Shown: piece by piece, positions 27,129 through 35,297 of the stretch | How the letters are laid out: the number at the start of each line of letters is the position of its first letter | How positions within the stretch are numbered: the first letter of the stretch is position 1 | Assembly (NCBI GenBank): GCA_051656905.1 | Contig: JBOFJQ010000028.1 | Span: 48,444-112,443, forward strand | Direction: 5' to 3' | Source: JAGNZR01 sp051656905 | GTDB taxonomy: Bacteria; Fusobacteriota; Fusobacteriia; Fusobacteriales; Fusobacteriaceae | DNA: 64,000 nucleotides | Made by a program: the position numbers and the translations under genes | Notes under the pieces: generated by a model | Database searches by the model: none | What the model saw: the letters and a program-made list of their open reading frames with translations, nothing else | What the model was told of the DNA's origin: nothing

Positions 27129-27193
27129 ACTCATAGCGGCTTATTAATGGTAAACCGTAGAAACTCCCAACCTTATTATGGGTATATACAAGT
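27129..27193 (-). ncRNA. purine-family riboswitch (variant) of the xanthine permease/dehydrogenase operon
   Basis: Read on the minus strand: P1 ACTTGTA/TATGAGT (7 pairs, two G-U); P2 CCCA/TGGG, only 4 pairs, with loop TAATAAGGT; J2/3 AGTTTCTAC; P3 CGGTTT/AAGCCG with loop ACCATTAAT; J3/1 then P1. Both kissing loops and J2/3 match the family. The residue that contacts the ligand is C, as in guanine/xanthine-type members. Compared with the Bacillus xpt aptamer as I recall it, one nucleotide is missing from J2/3 (CTAC, not CTACC, before P3) and one from J3/1 (GC, not GAC). P2 is also short. Ligand may be guanine, hypoxanthine or xanthine. Confidence 0.82.
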
Positions 27194-27223
27194 AAATCAC
27201 GACATAGTTATATGTACATCACT

Positions 27224-27252
27224 ATATTAGCACACTTTCATTTATTTCTCAA
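27224..27252 (-). promoter_or_regulatory. promoter of the purine riboswitch transcript
   Basis: On the minus strand TTGAGA (27252-27247) and TAATAT (27229-27224) are 17 bp apart; the expected start near 27217 is about 24 nt before the aptamer. Confidence 0.65.
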
Positions 27253-27418
27253 TATTTTTTTGTCTTATTTGTGAACCTTTTTATTTTTTTTATCAATTAG
27301 ATTATCTTTTTCTAAAAAATTGTATATTTACATAATTTTGTTAACAAGTGCATCATTTTATTATATAATAAAATAGTTATAAAGCTTCTTAGAAAGCTAT
27401 CAATCAGGAGGTTAATTT

Positions 27419-28387
27419 ATGTATCCTTTAAAATTTAAGAAACACTTGGTAAAAAAAATATGGGGGGGAAATTTATTTGAAACTTCACTATCAATAACTC
27501 TACCAAGCGATGATCTTTATGGCGAATCTTGGGAAGTTAGTTCTCATAAAAATGGAATGAGCTTTGTTGAAAATGGAGATTTTGAAAACAGATCACTTCA
27601 GGAACTTTTATCAACTTATAAAGAAGAGCTAGTAGGAAAGTCTATTTATGAAAAATACAACAATAATTTCCCTCTACTTATAAAATATCTAGATATAAAC
27701 GATAAACTTTCTGTTCAAGTACACCCTAGCGACGAATATGCTTTAAGAGTTGAAGGGGAATTTGGAAAATCAGAAACATGGTATATTATAGAAGCAAGTG
27801 ATGATGCTGAGCTTATTATTGGTACTAAACCTGGTATAAATAAAGATAATTTTTTACAAAAATTTCAAAACAAAGAGTTTCAATCACTTTTCAATGTTGT
27901 AAAAGTTAAAAAAGGAGATTTTATCAATGTGGCTCCTGGAACTGTTCACGCTACTCTAAATGGAAGCATTCTAATCTGCGAAACACAGCAAAACTCAGAT
28001 ACAACTTACAGAATTTATGACTTTGATAGATTAGTAGATGGCGCTCTTAGACCTCTGCACTTAGAGAAAGCTGTAGAAGTTATAGATTTTCATCAAGCAC
28101 CACAAATTACCTCTCTAGAAACTAGAAAAAAAATTGAGCTTAAAGATTGTATTAAGGAAGAGTTAATTAGAGGAGAGTATTTCAACATCGACAGACTTCT
28201 TATTAATGGAGAATACTCTGATGAGATAAACTGCAACTTTAAAACTTACTCAATTTTAAATGGTACTGGAAATATTATATTTAATAATACTGAATACTCT
28301 GCTAAAAAAGGTGACACATATTTTATCCCAGCTTTATTAGAGGTTAAACTAGTTGGAAATATTGAAATACTTAAATCTTACCTTTAA
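27419..28387 (+). CDS. manA: mannose-6-phosphate isomerase, class I
   Basis: The 322-residue protein interconverts mannose 6-phosphate and fructose 6-phosphate. The type I zinc site is visible: Q100 and H102 in SVQVHPSDEYA, E119 in GKSETWY, and the His of APGTVHATL near residue 177. The start follows CAGGAGG. Length matches short bacterial ManA enzymes. It reads toward the potassium channel gene with a 37-bp gap, so the two may share a transcript, though there is no functional link that I can see. Confidence 0.93.
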   Translation: MYPLKFKKHLVKKIWGGNLFETSLSITLPSDDLYGESWEVSSHKNGMSFVENGDFENRSLQELLSTYKEELVGKSIYEKYNNNFPLLIKYLDINDKLSVQVHPSDEYALRVEGEFGKSETWYIIEASDDAELIIGTKPGINKDNFLQKFQNKEFQSLFNVVKVKKGDFINVAPGTVHATLNGSILICETQQNSDTTYRIYDFDRLVDGALRPLHLEKAVEVIDFHQAPQITSLETRKKIELKDCIKEELIRGEYFNIDRLLINGEYSDEINCNFKTYSILNGTGNIIFNNTEYSAKKGDTYFIPALLEVKLVGNIEILKSYL

Positions 28388-28424
28388 TTAATTCTAATAA
28401 AAATACGATTAATTTAGGAGTATT

Positions 28425-29432
28425 ATGAAAAACGAACTAAAAAAATTATTATTAACAATATTGGCAATTATACTACTTATATCTGTTGGTACAAGTGGAT
28501 ATATGCTTATTGAAGAGCTAAGTTTTTTAAATTCATTATATATGACTGTTATCACTCTTTCCAGTGTTGGATATTCAGAGGTTGCTCCTCTATCTCCTTA
28601 TGGAAAAATTTTTACAATTTTCGTTATTTTAAGCGGAATTACTATTTTTTTATATCTACTAGGAATAATAACAACAATTATGCTTGAAGGATTTTTTGTT
28701 AATTATATCAAAGGAGTGAAAATGAAAAAATTAATTAATAATTTAGAAAACCATACTATTATTGTTGGATATGGGCGAACAGGAGAAAATCTGGTAGATC
28801 TCTTCATAAAAAATAATTCTCCTTTTGTTTTAATAGAAAAAAACCCTGAGGATCTTGACAGATTTAAAATTAAGTATCCTTTAAAAAGTTACTTATATAT
28901 TTTAGGGGATGCTACAGAAGATCAGACTTTAATAGATGCCGGTATTAAAAAAGCTTCTACTTTTATCCCTGTACTTTCTAATGATGCAGATAACCTTTTT
29001 ACAACTATGAGTGCTAAGTTTTTAAATCACACTTTAAATATAGTTGCTAGAGTAAACGATAATAACAATAATGCTAAACTAAAAAAAGCTGGTGCCAATG
29101 TAGTGTTGTCTCCTCATGAGGTAACAGCTAAAAGACTATATAACCTAGCTACAGAAAATAACATTTTGACATTTAGTGATTTAATGGATAACTATCAAAA
29201 TACAAAAGACTTAACTCTTGCTAGAATAAAAGTTCATCACTTTTCAAACCTTATTAACAAAAATTTAATAGAGCTTGAAATTCCTAAAAAAACAGGTCTT
29301 ATTATCATTGGAATTGCTCATGAAACCACTGTTAATTTTAATCCAAAACCATCTACAGTTATTGAATCTGGAAATACTTTAGTTGTTATGGGGACTCCTG
29401 CTCAAATTAGAGAACTTGAAAATATCTGTTAA
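28425..29432 (+). CDS. two-helix potassium channel with RCK (TrkA-N/TrkA-C) domains
   Basis: The 335-residue protein has two N-terminal membrane helices (residues about 9-30 and 62-85) around a pore loop with the selectivity-filter-like sequence SSVGYSEV at 46-53, as in MthK-type channels. Then follow an RCK nucleotide-binding domain starting HTIIVGYGRTGENLV and a C-terminal TrkA-C domain of about 70 residues. It should conduct K+ across the inner membrane under control of a cytoplasmic ligand such as Ca2+, NAD(H) or c-di-AMP; the ligand cannot be read from sequence. An internal ATG before the RCK domain (MKKLINNLENHT) with GGAGTG upstream could give a separate soluble RCK subunit, as in MthK. 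Confidence 0.9.
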   Translation: MKNELKKLLLTILAIILLISVGTSGYMLIEELSFLNSLYMTVITLSSVGYSEVAPLSPYGKIFTIFVILSGITIFLYLLGIITTIMLEGFFVNYIKGVKMKKLINNLENHTIIVGYGRTGENLVDLFIKNNSPFVLIEKNPEDLDRFKIKYPLKSYLYILGDATEDQTLIDAGIKKASTFIPVLSNDADNLFTTMSAKFLNHTLNIVARVNDNNNNAKLKKAGANVVLSPHEVTAKRLYNLATENNILTFSDLMDNYQNTKDLTLARIKVHHFSNLINKNLIELEIPKKTGLIIIGIAHETTVNFNPKPSTVIESGNTLVVMGTPAQIRELENIC

Positions 29433-29481
29433 ATTATTATTATTTTCTCTAACATGTAAATTAACAAAACTTATATTAAAC

Positions 29482-29532
29482 AAAAAGGTAAATCTAAATA
29501 TGAATGATCTCATAATTTAAATTTACCTTTTT
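29482..29532. terminator. bidirectional terminator between channel gene and outer-membrane protein gene
   Basis: AAAAAGGTAAAT at 29482-29493 pairs perfectly with ATTTACCTTTTT at 29521-29532, between convergent genes. The loop is 27 nt and may fold further. Confidence 0.75.
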
Positions 29533-29597
29533 TATTATTCAGAAAAATTTAATCTTTAATTTGTCTAAAATACTTCTATTTATTAAAATAATTGTTA

Positions 29598-30680
29598 TTA
29601 AAATAAATATGTAAATCCTAAAGTATACCATAACATGTCTATGCTTTTAGTTTCATCATATCTTCTACCAGTAGAATCTTTTTTCTTATAACTTCTATCT
29701 TGCCAATCATAAGCTATTCCTCCGTCTATTGATGAAGATGCTGTTAGTGTATAATTAAATAAGAATTCTGCCCTTACTCTGTAATCACTATCATATCTAT
29801 ATGCATAAGAGTCTTCTTCTAGTGTTCTAGATAAAGAATATCTTACTCTAGGCATAAGAACTAATTTATCATCATACTTATAAATTGCCATTAATCTAAG
29901 TTGGTGGTCTAGCATTGTCTCATCATTGTTATCATAAAACTCTCCTGTTGAATACACAGTTGGTCTCAATGCTAACTTCTCTGTAATTGGGAAAGTTGGT
30001 CCCATATCTCCTTCATAATAGTTTCCTTTATTCTTATTGCCATTTGTACTATCAATATCATGTCCACCAACTAACCAACCAGACCACATACCATCATATA
30101 AATTGAAGTCTGTTCCTAACTCAAATCTATCTCTGTTTCTATTTTGTTCAGCTGCATAAGCATCTCTCTTCTTATTACCTCTTTCATTTCTATATTTAAA
30201 ATGAACTCCTACCTCATCTGTTAATTGATATCTCACTTTATAATCATTTCTTGTATTTTGATTATCTGCTCCATCTGAATTAAGAGTTCCTGTCATTCTT
30301 TGTTCTGTATTAAGATGTAATCCTATTTTTCCTTTTACTGCACTTACACCTACTCCAAACATAAAAATATCTTCTGTATTTCCAAAATCATTTCCTGACA
30401 AACTATAATCTTCTCTTTCTATATATGTTCTACTTGAAAAAGCCCATTGATCTTTCTTTACTCCTTCTGTAATAGCTGCATCTGAAGCTTCACTTTCCCC
30501 AACTATTTTTACTCTTGTTTCAACAAGTTTTTTTAACTCCTCATTTTCTTTTTTATATTTTTCAATAATAGCTTTTACTTCTGGTGTCATTCCTTTTACA
30601 TCTTCACTATTTAATTCTGAAGTTGCTCCCATTGCTAAGATAGACGTTGTTAAAAATAATAAGGCTTTAATTTTTTTCAT
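29598..30680 (-). CDS. outer-membrane beta-barrel protein (porin-like)
   Basis: The 360-residue protein starts with a signal peptide (MKKIKALLFLTTSILAMGA, cut near residue 19), then a helical charged stretch (about 30-55, EVKAIIEKYKKENEELKKLVE, coiled-coil-like) and a long run of alternating beta strands ending in an aromatic C-terminal residue (GFTYLF), the signal for outer-membrane assembly. No precise family was recognised; OmpG/KdgM-like channels and fusobacterial porins are comparable. Its start overlaps the mupG stop in TAATG, so it is translationally coupled to a cytoplasmic glycosidase in a PTS operon. It probably lets the PTS substrate cross the outer membrane; this is inference. Confidence 0.8.
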   Translation of the reverse strand: MKKIKALLFLTTSILAMGATSELNSEDVKGMTPEVKAIIEKYKKENEELKKLVETRVKIVGESEASDAAITEGVKKDQWAFSSRTYIEREDYSLSGNDFGNTEDIFMFGVGVSAVKGKIGLHLNTEQRMTGTLNSDGADNQNTRNDYKVRYQLTDEVGVHFKYRNERGNKKRDAYAAEQNRNRDRFELGTDFNLYDGMWSGWLVGGHDIDSTNGNKNKGNYYEGDMGPTFPITEKLALRPTVYSTGEFYDNNDETMLDHQLRLMAIYKYDDKLVLMPRVRYSLSRTLEEDSYAYRYDSDYRVRAEFLFNYTLTASSSIDGGIAYDWQDRSYKKKDSTGRRYDETKSIDMLWYTLGFTYLF

Positions 30681-31777
30681 TATAATTCTCCCCCTGTTTT
30701 TAGTTTAAATTTTTGCCATGGTTTTACTGTATTTAAAAAGATCAGATTATCTTCTTTAACATTTCCTACCACATTGTAATTCCCTTCATTCTTTAAATCT
30801 TTCAGAGCTATATGCACCTCCCCTTTATATCTTGTAAACTTTGAATTTTCTATTAGCACATCTCCGAATTTGATATCTCTTGTATTTTTCATCTCTATCA
30901 ACTCGTTTTTATATTTTACTCTTGGCATAGTTGAACGAATTGAATATTCTGAGCAATCCCCTCTTTGAAAATGAAGTTCTGAAAATAAAATTTTAGATTC
31001 CACTTCATTTAATTCCACTTCTAACTCTATATCAATTTCCAAAAGTCCTCTTCTCAATTTTCCCAACTCTTCCAACTCTTTATCACTGGCAAAGCAATTT
31101 GCTATTATTACATCATCAACTACTCCTGAATTCCACAAATCTCTTGCTTGAACCGTAATATTTTCTATATCTCTATGCTCTTCTAATGTGCACAGTCCCT
31201 CTGATACTTTCCACGGACCAAAAGTTGCCTCTTTAGATGATATAAATGCTGCAACTCTTACTCCGTTTTTCTGATATTTCAAAGAGTTTTCTAAAAATAG
31301 CTTTCTATTTAATCCAGTGTGCTTTTTAGGATAAAAATTATGACACCCCAGTAACATATGTTTATCTGGTTCATATGACAATATATTCTCTAAATAGCAA
31401 TTAGGCTGACTCACATTAAGTTCTATCTTTAATCCCTCTTTATTAAAAGTCATCATAGACTCTTCCAATCCTGAGAAACCTTCATCTAATCTTAGACCAT
31501 CTACTCCAATTTCTTTAAAGAAAGATAAATCATCATAACTTATTCCTAAATCTTTAAATATACTTGGTGCAACATCTACAATTATTTCAAAACCTCTATT
31601 TTTACAATACTCCATTAACTCTTTAAACTCTAATACTAACTTTTCTTTGTCCCCTTTCACAGATAAAAGACAAGTAAATATTCTATCAAAACCACACTCT
31701 TTAGCTTTATTTACATATCTCTTATTACACTCTAAAGTTGCCCCCTCTGGATACAGGGATATCCCTAATCTTCTCAT
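30680..31777 (-). CDS. mupG: DUF871 / MupG-like 6-phospho-N-acetylmuramidase
   Basis: This 365-residue protein belongs to the DUF871 family, whose characterised member MupG cleaves MurNAc-6-phosphate-GlcNAc into its two sugars in the cytoplasm. It shows the N-terminal RRLGISLYPEG, the barrel segment GVDGLRLDEGF near residue 90, SQPNCYLENI and LLGCHNFYPKKHTGL, and a C-terminal beta domain. It follows a lactose/cellobiose-type PTS by a 4-bp overlap, which would deliver the phosphorylated disaccharide. The substrate is therefore probably a peptidoglycan disaccharide, though other 6-phospho-disaccharides cannot be excluded. Length is as in the family. Confidence 0.83.
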   Translation of the reverse strand: MRRLGISLYPEGATLECNKRYVNKAKECGFDRIFTCLLSVKGDKEKLVLEFKELMEYCKNRGFEIIVDVAPSIFKDLGISYDDLSFFKEIGVDGLRLDEGFSGLEESMMTFNKEGLKIELNVSQPNCYLENILSYEPDKHMLLGCHNFYPKKHTGLNRKLFLENSLKYQKNGVRVAAFISSKEATFGPWKVSEGLCTLEEHRDIENITVQARDLWNSGVVDDVIIANCFASDKELEELGKLRRGLLEIDIELEVELNEVESKILFSELHFQRGDCSEYSIRSTMPRVKYKNELIEMKNTRDIKFGDVLIENSKFTRYKGEVHIALKDLKNEGNYNVVGNVKEDNLIFLNTVKPWQKFKLKTGGEL

Positions 31778-33090
31778 ACCTCTAGACTCCTTTCATAAAC
31801 TTTTACAAAGGGAAGATATAATACATATGAAAGTGCTATTAAAACGCAACTTAAAAGGAAAGCTATAATACTAAAATTAGTTGCTAATAATGCTGCTATT
31901 GGCCCTGGTGTTGTCCATGGTACTAAACTTACAATTTTAGGTACCAGTCCCATTTTTACAACTGTCCACGCTATAACTGTATTTATCATAGGAACCCCTA
32001 TAAAAGGTATAAACAATATTGGATTCATAACTATTGGTGCTCCAAATATAATTGGCTCATTTATATTAAACATTCCTGGTATTATTGAGAATTTTCCTAT
32101 TGATCTTAAGTGATCTAGTTTACTTCTTGATAAAGCTATTGCGAGTCCTAAAGTTGCTCCTGCCCCCCCTAAATAAACAAAGGCATCTAAGAATCCACCT
32201 GCAAATATTTTTGGAAGTTCTTGCCCAGCTTGTAAAGCAGCTTGGTTTGTAGCAAGATTTGATAGTATTATAGGATTTATAACTGCTACCACAACATTTA
32301 CTCCGTGTAAACCTGCGAACCATAATACATGAGTTACTAATATAACTAATAGAACTGCAGGCAGTGTATCTGAAGCAGTAATTATTGGTGCAAAAAGCTC
32401 CATAATAAGTTCTGGAATCATTTTTCCTGATCTTTGAATTAAAATATTAAGGGGTTGTAACACAAGAATTACTCCAATAATTGGTGTTAACAATTCAAAA
32501 GACTTAACTATTGCTGGTGGTACCGAATCTGGTAATTTTATAACCAGTTTTCTACCATGCATAAATCTATAAATCTCGATTGAGATAAAAGAAAATATAA
32601 TTGCTGAGAACAGTCCTTTAGCATCTAAATATCTTGCATCCATTACCGGCATCCAACCACCATTAATGAAGAATACTGAAGTTACATAAGGATCCGTCGA
32701 CATAGGTACCCAATCTATCTTAGCACTCGTTAGCATAAATGAGAACAATGTTAAAAACCCACCTGTTATCCCGTTAAGCTTATATTGATTAGAGAGACTA
32801 TACCCAATTCCAAAAGATACAAACAACGACATAACTCCCATACTTATATAAAAAGGCTGTACCATATCTTTTTTATTCGCCGCTATAAAATTCGTGTACC
32901 ATTCAATATATAATGGTGAATTTGGATCTGTAAAAGGTAAATTTACTAATAATAAAACAAAAGAACCTACTATTAAGAATGGAATTGTATATACAAATCC
33001 ATCTTTTAGAGCTGTTAAATACTTGTTTCTTGACATTTTTTCAGCAAAAGGAACCAAGTATTTTTCTGAAAACTTCATAAATTTTTCCAT
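31774..33090 (-). CDS. PTS lactose/cellobiose-family permease, EIIC
   Basis: The 438-residue membrane protein is a CelB-type EIIC with about ten hydrophobic segments. Family landmarks are the N-terminal FAEKMSRNKYLTALKDGFVYTIPFLIVGS, the loop HVLWFAGLHGVNV, and the sugar-site region FNINEPIIFGAPIVMNP near residue 340. It imports a disaccharide across the inner membrane, phosphorylated by the EIIB and EIIA encoded just upstream. With the MupG-like glycosidase next in the operon, MurNAc-GlcNAc is a plausible substrate; cellobiose or chitobiose are the usual ones for the family. Confidence 0.9.
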   Translation of the reverse strand: MEKFMKFSEKYLVPFAEKMSRNKYLTALKDGFVYTIPFLIVGSFVLLLVNLPFTDPNSPLYIEWYTNFIAANKKDMVQPFYISMGVMSLFVSFGIGYSLSNQYKLNGITGGFLTLFSFMLTSAKIDWVPMSTDPYVTSVFFINGGWMPVMDARYLDAKGLFSAIIFSFISIEIYRFMHGRKLVIKLPDSVPPAIVKSFELLTPIIGVILVLQPLNILIQRSGKMIPELIMELFAPIITASDTLPAVLLVILVTHVLWFAGLHGVNVVVAVINPIILSNLATNQAALQAGQELPKIFAGGFLDAFVYLGGAGATLGLAIALSRSKLDHLRSIGKFSIIPGMFNINEPIIFGAPIVMNPILFIPFIGVPMINTVIAWTVVKMGLVPKIVSLVPWTTPGPIAALLATNFSIIAFLLSCVLIALSYVLYLPFVKVYERSLEV

Positions 33091-33108
33091 AATAATTTCC
33101 CCCCATTT

Positions 33109-33414
33109 TTATTTTATTTTTTTATAAACTTCTATCATTTCTGTTATTAGATCTCTAGCTAATATTGCAGTCATGAGATGATCTTGAGCATGTACCATTA
33201 TAAGCCCTAACTCAACTTTCTCTCCATCAGCCTCTTTACATATTAATTCAGTTTGAATATGATGAGCTCTTAACATCTTCTCTTTTGATTCTTGTAATTT
33301 TTTTTCAGCCTCTTCATAACCCCCTTTTTTCGCTGCATTTAAAGCTTCGAAAGCTAAACTCCTACTTTCACCGGCATTGCCAACTAGTTCCATTGCTATC
33401 TCTTCTATGTTCAC
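33109..33414 (-). CDS. PTS lactose/cellobiose-family EIIA
   Basis: This 101-residue cytoplasmic helical protein matches the PTS_IIA Lac family. The phosphorylated His lies in the conserved LGLIMVHAQDHLMTAI segment (residues about 70-85), and NAGESRSLAFEALNAAKKG marks helix 1. It takes phosphate from HPr and gives it to the EIIB encoded 86 bp upstream. EIIC follows after 19 bp. Confidence 0.94.
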   Translation of the reverse strand: MNIEEIAMELVGNAGESRSLAFEALNAAKKGGYEEAEKKLQESKEKMLRAHHIQTELICKEADGEKVELGLIMVHAQDHLMTAILARDLITEMIEVYKKIK

Positions 33415-33499
33415 TCTCTTCTCCTTTAAATATAGATTTTATTTTTTAACTAACCGCAAATAACTTTAAATTAATTCTTTTTCTCATTTAACTCTACAA

Positions 33500-33826
33500 T
33501 TAACTCATTAACGAATATGCAAAATTTAAAATTTCTTCCCCTTTCATCATTGCATAATCCATTGAGTTAATTACTTCTACTCTTTTTCCAACCTCTCTAG
33601 CTATCCCATCTAGTTCATCCTTCTTATAACGCACTTGGGGTCCTAAAAGAAATACATCATACTCCTCTAATTTATTATGAAACTCCTCTAATCCCATAGC
33701 TTCTATTTCTACTTCTAATCCTTTTTTTTCAGCAACTTCTCTCATCTTTCTTACTACTAGACTTGTAGACATTCCAGCAGAGCATAATAATAATATTTTT
33801 TTCACTTTTTTCTTTTCCTCCTCCAT
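33500..33826 (-). CDS. PTS lactose/cellobiose-family EIIB
   Basis: The 108-residue protein is a CelA-type EIIB. The P-loop ILLLCSAGMSTSLVV carries the phosphorylated Cys15, and DVFLLGPQVRYKK is the family's second landmark. It transfers phosphate from EIIA to the incoming sugar. It is the first gene of the operon EIIB-EIIA-EIIC-mupG-outer-membrane protein, preceded by GGAGG. Confidence 0.95.
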   Translation of the reverse strand: MEEEKKKVKKILLLCSAGMSTSLVVRKMREVAEKKGLEVEIEAMGLEEFHNKLEEYDVFLLGPQVRYKKDELDGIAREVGKRVEVINSMDYAMMKGEEILNFAYSLMS

Positions 33827-33910
33827 TTTAAATTTAAATGTTTTTTTATAGTTGTTTTTATATTTTAATAATACATTTATCGTGCTAACAAGTCAATTTT
33901 ATGAATTTAT

Positions 33911-33930
33911 AAGTTTTTTTCGTCTAGTTT
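33911..33930 (+). repeat. iteron-like direct repeat, copy 1
   Basis: AAGTTTTTTTCGTCTAGTTT, identical to the copy at 33995-34014. The start-to-start distance is 84 bp, eight helical turns, so both face the same side of the DNA. Upstream of a Rep_3-type gene such repeats often serve as initiator binding or autoregulation sites. Confidence 0.75.
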
Positions 33931-33994
33931 TTAGATAAAAAAGTTGATTTATAGCATAACTCTATGTTAATATTTTATATAAGCTCTTAAAATA

Positions 33995-34014
33995 AAGTTT
34001 TTTTCGTCTAGTTT
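33995..34014 (+). repeat. iteron-like direct repeat, copy 2
   Basis: Identical in all 20 positions to the copy at 33911-33930. It ends 74 bp before the Rep-like start codon, within the likely promoter region, which fits a role in autoregulation. Confidence 0.75.
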
Positions 34015-34088
34015 ATATTAACTTTACTTATTTAATTACAAAATAATTATAATTTTTTTAAATTAATTATAAAAAAGGTGGTTTTTTT

Positions 34089-35225
34089 ATGTATTTTTCT
34101 GAATTTGACTTCTTCAAAGAGGAAGAAATCCAAGATAGTGAAATCTATTTTATGCCAAAATTAAAAATAAAAGAAAAAAAACTTCTAGATAAAATTTTTA
34201 AAAAGATTTTTGAAGGATCTTTTCCTTGCAAAATATCTCTAGGAGAATTTTATAACATCTATAAAATCAAAGATTTAGAAAAGGTTAAAAATGAACTTCT
34301 TAAATTTTCTAAAAAAAAATTCTATTTTAATTTTACTACAGTCTCTAAAGGAGTATTTTCCGGTGAATTCAGTATAATCTCTTCCTTTTATGTGAGCAAT
34401 ACTCAAATAATTATTTTTCCCCCTTTTGAAATTTTAGCTTCAATTGATAAAAACAGTATTTTTCATGCTTTAAATCTTTCATCTTACGCTCGTTTTAAAG
34501 AGAAACATTCATTTAAATTTTTTCCTTTTTTAATTACAAATAAAGGAAACTCTCACTTTGACTTTAACGTTGAAGATTTAAAGAAAATTTTAGATGTTAA
34601 TAATAATTATTATGAAAGATTTTATGACTTTGAAAAGTATGTTTTGAAACCTCTAATGGCAGATATTAATGGTTCAACTCAATTTAATTTAAAATACGAA
34701 AAGATTAAAAAAGGGGAAGGAGTTACTAGTAAAATTGAAACTTTAAGATTTTATGTTACTAATTCAGATGAAATTATTGATAATAATGATATGAATGAAC
34801 TGCTAAACCTCATTAAAAATAAAGTTACAGACCTCTCAAATATCCATCATTTAATTGAAAATTCAATAAAAATACACACAAAAGAAACTTTAGAATCTAA
34901 AGTTAGATGGATAGAAAAAACATTTAAAGCACCATTAGATATTTTCATCATTGCAAGCCTTGGTTCAAAATATAAAGAGAAAAACAATTCATTAAAAATT
35001 ATGGAAATTTCAGAAATTTTTTCTTCCCACTTTAAGCTAGAAGAGAGGGTTTATAAAGAGATGGAAAAATTTAAGTTTATCCCTGACTATGATTTTCTAA
35101 AAGAGCTTCAAAACTTTAGAAAAACAAATAACTTTAACTATGTTAAAAATCCTTGGGAGATTATAATTAATTATAAACCCCTTTCAATATCAAAAATCCA
35201 AATATCCTTAAATTCAGAAAACTAG
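34089..35225 (+). CDS. Rep_3-type replication initiator-like protein
   Basis: The 378-residue protein resembles plasmid Rep_3 (RepA/RepB-type) initiators. The best-matching part, residues about 120-225, is the first winged-helix domain: SSYARFKEKHSFKFFPFLI, DLKKILDVNNNYYERFYDF, EKYVLKPLMADINGSTQF and LKYEKIKKGEGVTSKIETLRF. Residues 260-378 could form the second winged helix or a tail and were not recognised. It is very Lys/Phe-rich, like plasmid genes of AT-rich hosts. Two 20-bp direct repeats lie upstream. No partition, relaxase or toxin-antitoxin genes surround it; the flanks are ordinary metabolic operons. It could be a relic of an integrated plasmid or a chromosomal DNA-binding protein recruited from one. 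Confidence 0.62.
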   Translation: MYFSEFDFFKEEEIQDSEIYFMPKLKIKEKKLLDKIFKKIFEGSFPCKISLGEFYNIYKIKDLEKVKNELLKFSKKKFYFNFTTVSKGVFSGEFSIISSFYVSNTQIIIFPPFEILASIDKNSIFHALNLSSYARFKEKHSFKFFPFLITNKGNSHFDFNVEDLKKILDVNNNYYERFYDFEKYVLKPLMADINGSTQFNLKYEKIKKGEGVTSKIETLRFYVTNSDEIIDNNDMNELLNLIKNKVTDLSNIHHLIENSIKIHTKETLESKVRWIEKTFKAPLDIFIIASLGSKYKEKNNSLKIMEISEIFSSHFKLEERVYKEMEKFKFIPDYDFLKELQNFRKTNNFNYVKNPWEIIINYKPLSISKIQISLNSEN

Positions 35226-35227
35226 AT

Positions 35228-35274
35228 AAAAAATGACCCTGTGGCTTTTTCAGTACGCCATAAGGTCATTTTTT
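35228..35274. terminator. bidirectional terminator between Rep_3-type gene and citF
   Basis: AAAAAATGACC pairs perfectly with GGTCATTTTTT, with an inner TGTGGC/GCCATA stem, between two convergent genes. The flanking A and T tracts allow termination in both directions. Confidence 0.88.
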
Positions 35275-35297
35275 ATTTTTTCAAATATTTTTTTATC

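Larger units (their letters stand above)
33827..34088. other. divergent region between PTS operon and Rep_3-type gene
   Basis: This 262-bp AT-rich gap contains the two identical 20-bp direct repeats (33911-33930 and 33995-34014) and, just before the Rep-like gene, an AAAAAAGGTGG ribosome binding site. No ORF or RNA was recognised. It must also hold the PTS operon promoter, which I could not place with confidence. Confidence 0.6.

Noticed and set aside
33827..34088. Possible plasmid origin or att site
   Set aside because: Two direct repeats alone do not define an origin; I saw no DnaA-box cluster, and no tRNA or paired att-like repeat flanks the Rep-like gene.
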